DNA of 44,313 bases from CAYZGU01 sp964478165 (GTDB lineage Bacteria > Poribacteria > WGA-4E > JAJDTR01): positions 1 to 44,313 of the forward strand of contig CAYZGU010000018.1 of assembly GCA_964478165.1 (NCBI GenBank). The letters are read 5' to 3'. A program made the position numbers and the translations under genes. The stretch's first letter is position 1, and the number at the start of each line of letters is the position of its first letter. The notes under the pieces are model-generated. The model was not told the origin of the DNA. It worked only from the letters and a program-made list of their open reading frames with translations, and ran no database searches. Shown here piece by piece: positions 43,401-44,313 of this stretch.

Positions 43401-43961
43401 GTTGGTAGGCGCTTGATGCCGAAGAACCTCTAGATGCATGGCGGCCTTCTGCGTCGCATTCAGGTTATTCCGCTGACGAAGATAGTGGCGTACCAGATTG
43501 TATCGTAATTTCACATCATCGGAAGCGAGTCTCACAGCCTCGTTCATTTCGTCTATGGCATTCTCTAATTGCCCCGCCCACTGATAGATCTCCGATAATA
43601 TGAAATGCAGCTGGCTTTGGTTTGGTTGAACCGTTAATCCACGCTTGGCCCATACTTCGGCCTCTTCACCATTCTTGAGACGTAGATGCGAGACAGCGAG
43701 ATTGCCATAACCGATTGCCTCATCAGGAATCAATCTTACAAGTGTCTCAAACTCTGGGATCGCTTTGTTGGGCTGTGATTCTTCGAGATAAGCTAACCCC
43801 AGATTTTGATGGTGAATCGCTTTCGCAATGACTTCCGACAAACTGCATTCTTCGGCAATTGCAGACGAAAGCTGAAAAGATGTGAGGACACAAAACGTGA
43901 CGCGCAAAACGTGACGTGTGAAACACGAGTTTCCCCGACGACTGTTCATTACTTCTTTCAT
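40431..43961 (-). CDS. Giant secreted TPR/FG-GAP/UnbV-type repeat protein
   Basis: From the ATG at 43961 the product has 1176 residues. It starts with a signal-like segment (to about AIAEEC, residue 38), so it is probably exported and perhaps a lipoprotein. About residues 45-260 are tetratricopeptide-like helical repeats (NLGLAYLEESQPNKAIPEFE, NAIDEMNEAVRLASDD). About 320-680 are FG-GAP/VCBS-type repeats with Asp-rich calcium loops (LDYDHDGDLD, FDDDGDIDLF, DYDNDGAVDL, DYDNDGFLDL, DYDGDGDLDLF). An ASPIC/UnbV-like domain follows (WLQVRLES, GIGSKIEVK, SHFGLG, VVWTNG), then a C-terminal beta-rich region of about 370 residues that I cannot name. ATG at 43949 is an alternative; the frame extends to 44141 without a ribosome site. 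The role is likely surface adhesion or binding. Confidence 0.88.
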   Translation of the reverse strand: MKEVMNSRRGNSCFTRHVLRVTFCVLTSFQLSSAIAEECSLSEVIAKAIHHQNLGLAYLEESQPNKAIPEFETLVRLIPDEAIGYGNLAVSHLRLKNGEEAEVWAKRGLTVQPNQSQLHFILSEIYQWAGQLENAIDEMNEAVRLASDDVKLRYNLVRHYLRQRNNLNATQKAAMHLEVLRHQAPTNIVVRLKLVQALVQLQEVQAAKEMCVELRALFWDDDEDILKYLTQGINLLDLGDLEGSARFIRIFENVQKISPRYQQGISELVTDILGHPIEMFSPGFKSRVKAKRSPPIKVEFIDVTKDVFANMPVIGKPKRVLLADIDDDSKLEIYTLFEPPVWVSGRPFSSSDYSEPRSVSAFFGKGLFGHAAAFADIDKDRDQDLFVLFKKREELIETIDGNLRSRLSSKWIGTKLLFLDYDHDGDLDKFSVTDNEIEVHRNNGDSTFTEVTHQTFIPAAPSGGIDADFADFDDDGDIDLFVVNPATGCTLYDNLRQGRLRASSAMTGISQDVSYTAVALGDYDNDGAVDLCLTTSGQIETPHQLYRNLGHGKFVVDNRSDVEMAVTGWLSGRDAHFLDYDNDGFLDLWILGERQNSINREGAREILLFRNDGTGKFTDVSNLFPDTLTSGIDGAVGDYDGDGDLDLFVVDSLGQVVALRNEGGNQNDWLQVRLESVTSGNNKVNIDGIGSKIEVKARDLYQTKYVTEATSHFGLGAAGRADVLRVVWTNGVPQNVTNPKVNQRIVEKQILKGSCPFLYIHDGEKYRFVTDLLWRSPLGMITSMGSIAPDQTVDYVKIPNGMVPKEGFYSIQITEELWETAYFDKVNLIAVDHPDGTEIFVDEKYSPPPFPEFTIFKARETYHLDSAFDHDGNDISEALNSFDYRYAIEHDPGEYQGIVTPHSIVLNLGAVPNDETLRLFLTGWIFPSDTSINVSLSQNPLINPSFPYLQVRDVNGEWKTVIELLGLPAGKNKTIVVDLTGKFLSDDRWVRISTDMQIYWDAAFFTIGGQEDVPSRVTEMSANSAHLHYRGFSEMYRPGPHAPHLFDYEKVSTEGRWRDLQGDYTRYGDVTQLLQSVDDMYVIMNAGDEMTVKFAADELPPLENGWVRDFILFSDGWDKDGDINTLFSQTIDPLPFHGMTTYPYPEGESYPNDRVHKHYRLKYNTRRVNHKLPLLE
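43891..43916. repeat. Short direct repeat in the signal-peptide codons
   Basis: CAAAACGTGACG occurs twice (43891-43902 and 43905-43916), 14 bases apart, within the codons for the hydrophobic signal-like segment (HVLRVTFCVLT) of the giant secreted protein. It suggests this segment arose or varied by slippage. Confidence 0.75.
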
Positions 43962-44313
43962 TAAAATTATTACCCCAAAAACTAGAAAGATGGATAGGAT
44001 GAATCTTCTCCTAATACAATACCACGACGTGGGTAAAAACATATCACACCAGCGGCACAAATCAGACAATGCTATTATGTTAATGTCATAACTCGGCGAA
44101 AACAGCGCAAGAGATAATCCATCGCCCAGAGCGTGTTTCAATGGCAGAGTTTTTACAAATTGGTTCGGACAATGGAATTGGTCCCTATGGAACCCAAACC
44201 CAGGACATGCGACTGGTAACCAGCGAAGAAAAGTCCCGGTCTACATCTACACAAGGTTTTGAGAATCTTGCAGGCCGATTGCTTCTTGACCTACAAACGT
44301 GACTATCTTCGCT

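Noticed and set aside
44141..44302. 53-codon plus-strand frame at the right edge
   Set aside because: No ribosome site and no recognisable motif.
1..44313. CRISPR arrays, prophage, insertion sequences and tRNA genes
   Set aside because: I saw no regularly spaced repeats, no transposase or phage genes and no tRNA-like T-loop in a cloverleaf context.

Overview
The window is a piece of chromosome from a Gram-negative-type bacterium of moderate GC. It carries housekeeping genes (dnaE, acnA, rnpB, queC, thiamine genes, mqnD) alongside catabolic and secreted-protein genes. The mix of a TPR/FG-GAP/UnbV secreted giant, a Gld-type ABC exporter cluster outside an evident Bacteroidetes context, TIM-barrel sugar isomerases and many decayed genes resembles uncultivated, host- or particle-associated lineages such as Candidatus Poribacteria. 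That placement is an inference from gene content only and is not proven.

Layout. 1-2100: the start of an unidentified gene at the left edge and a secreted cyclase-family hydrolase (minus). 3282-10112: thiamine genes on the minus strand, thiE alone and then the unit thiC-thiO-thiS. A TPP riboswitch with a terminator lies ahead of thiC, and a K+ channel/RCK gene sits between thiE and thiS. 10224-14875: a divergent plus-strand operon for a Gld-type ABC system (ATPase, permease, GldG-like auxiliary protein, DUF4340 protein), closed by a clear terminator. 15561-21656: an enolase-superfamily epimerase, an AstE/AspA-family hydrolase, a Xaa-Pro aminopeptidase interrupted by one in-frame TAG, and mqnD of the futalosine menaquinone route. 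21805-23304: queC (minus) and the class A RNase P RNA gene. 24266-28527: a molybdenum hydroxylase operon (FAD subunit, 2Fe-2S subunit, a 65-residue four-cysteine protein, molybdopterin subunit). 28722-31701: an alpha/beta hydrolase, a zinc-knuckle methyltransferase, a dead sugar-isomerase gene and an intact hydroxypyruvate-isomerase-like gene. 32142-40397: aconitase, a dead aldo/keto reductase, dnaE and an MFS exporter. 40431-43961: a very large secreted TPR/FG-GAP/UnbV protein.

Only about 73% of the window is covered by convincing genes. Several of the long gaps are not empty: they hold peptide-like stretches broken by stops and frameshifts. Two are recognisable (a sugar phosphate isomerase/epimerase at 30330-30921 and an aldo/keto reductase at 34858-35252), and others look like coding relics that I cannot name. 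With the TAG-interrupted aminopeptidase, this points to a genome undergoing gene decay.

The thiamine genes form one TPP-controlled unit supplying the pyrimidine (ThiC) and the thiazole sulfur and glycine-derived parts (ThiS, ThiO), with ThiE joining them; thiG and thiF are not seen here. The molybdenum hydroxylase operon is a complete three-subunit enzyme plus an unexplained small putative zinc protein, which is the most interesting possible novelty. I found no CRISPR array, prophage, insertion sequence or tRNA gene.
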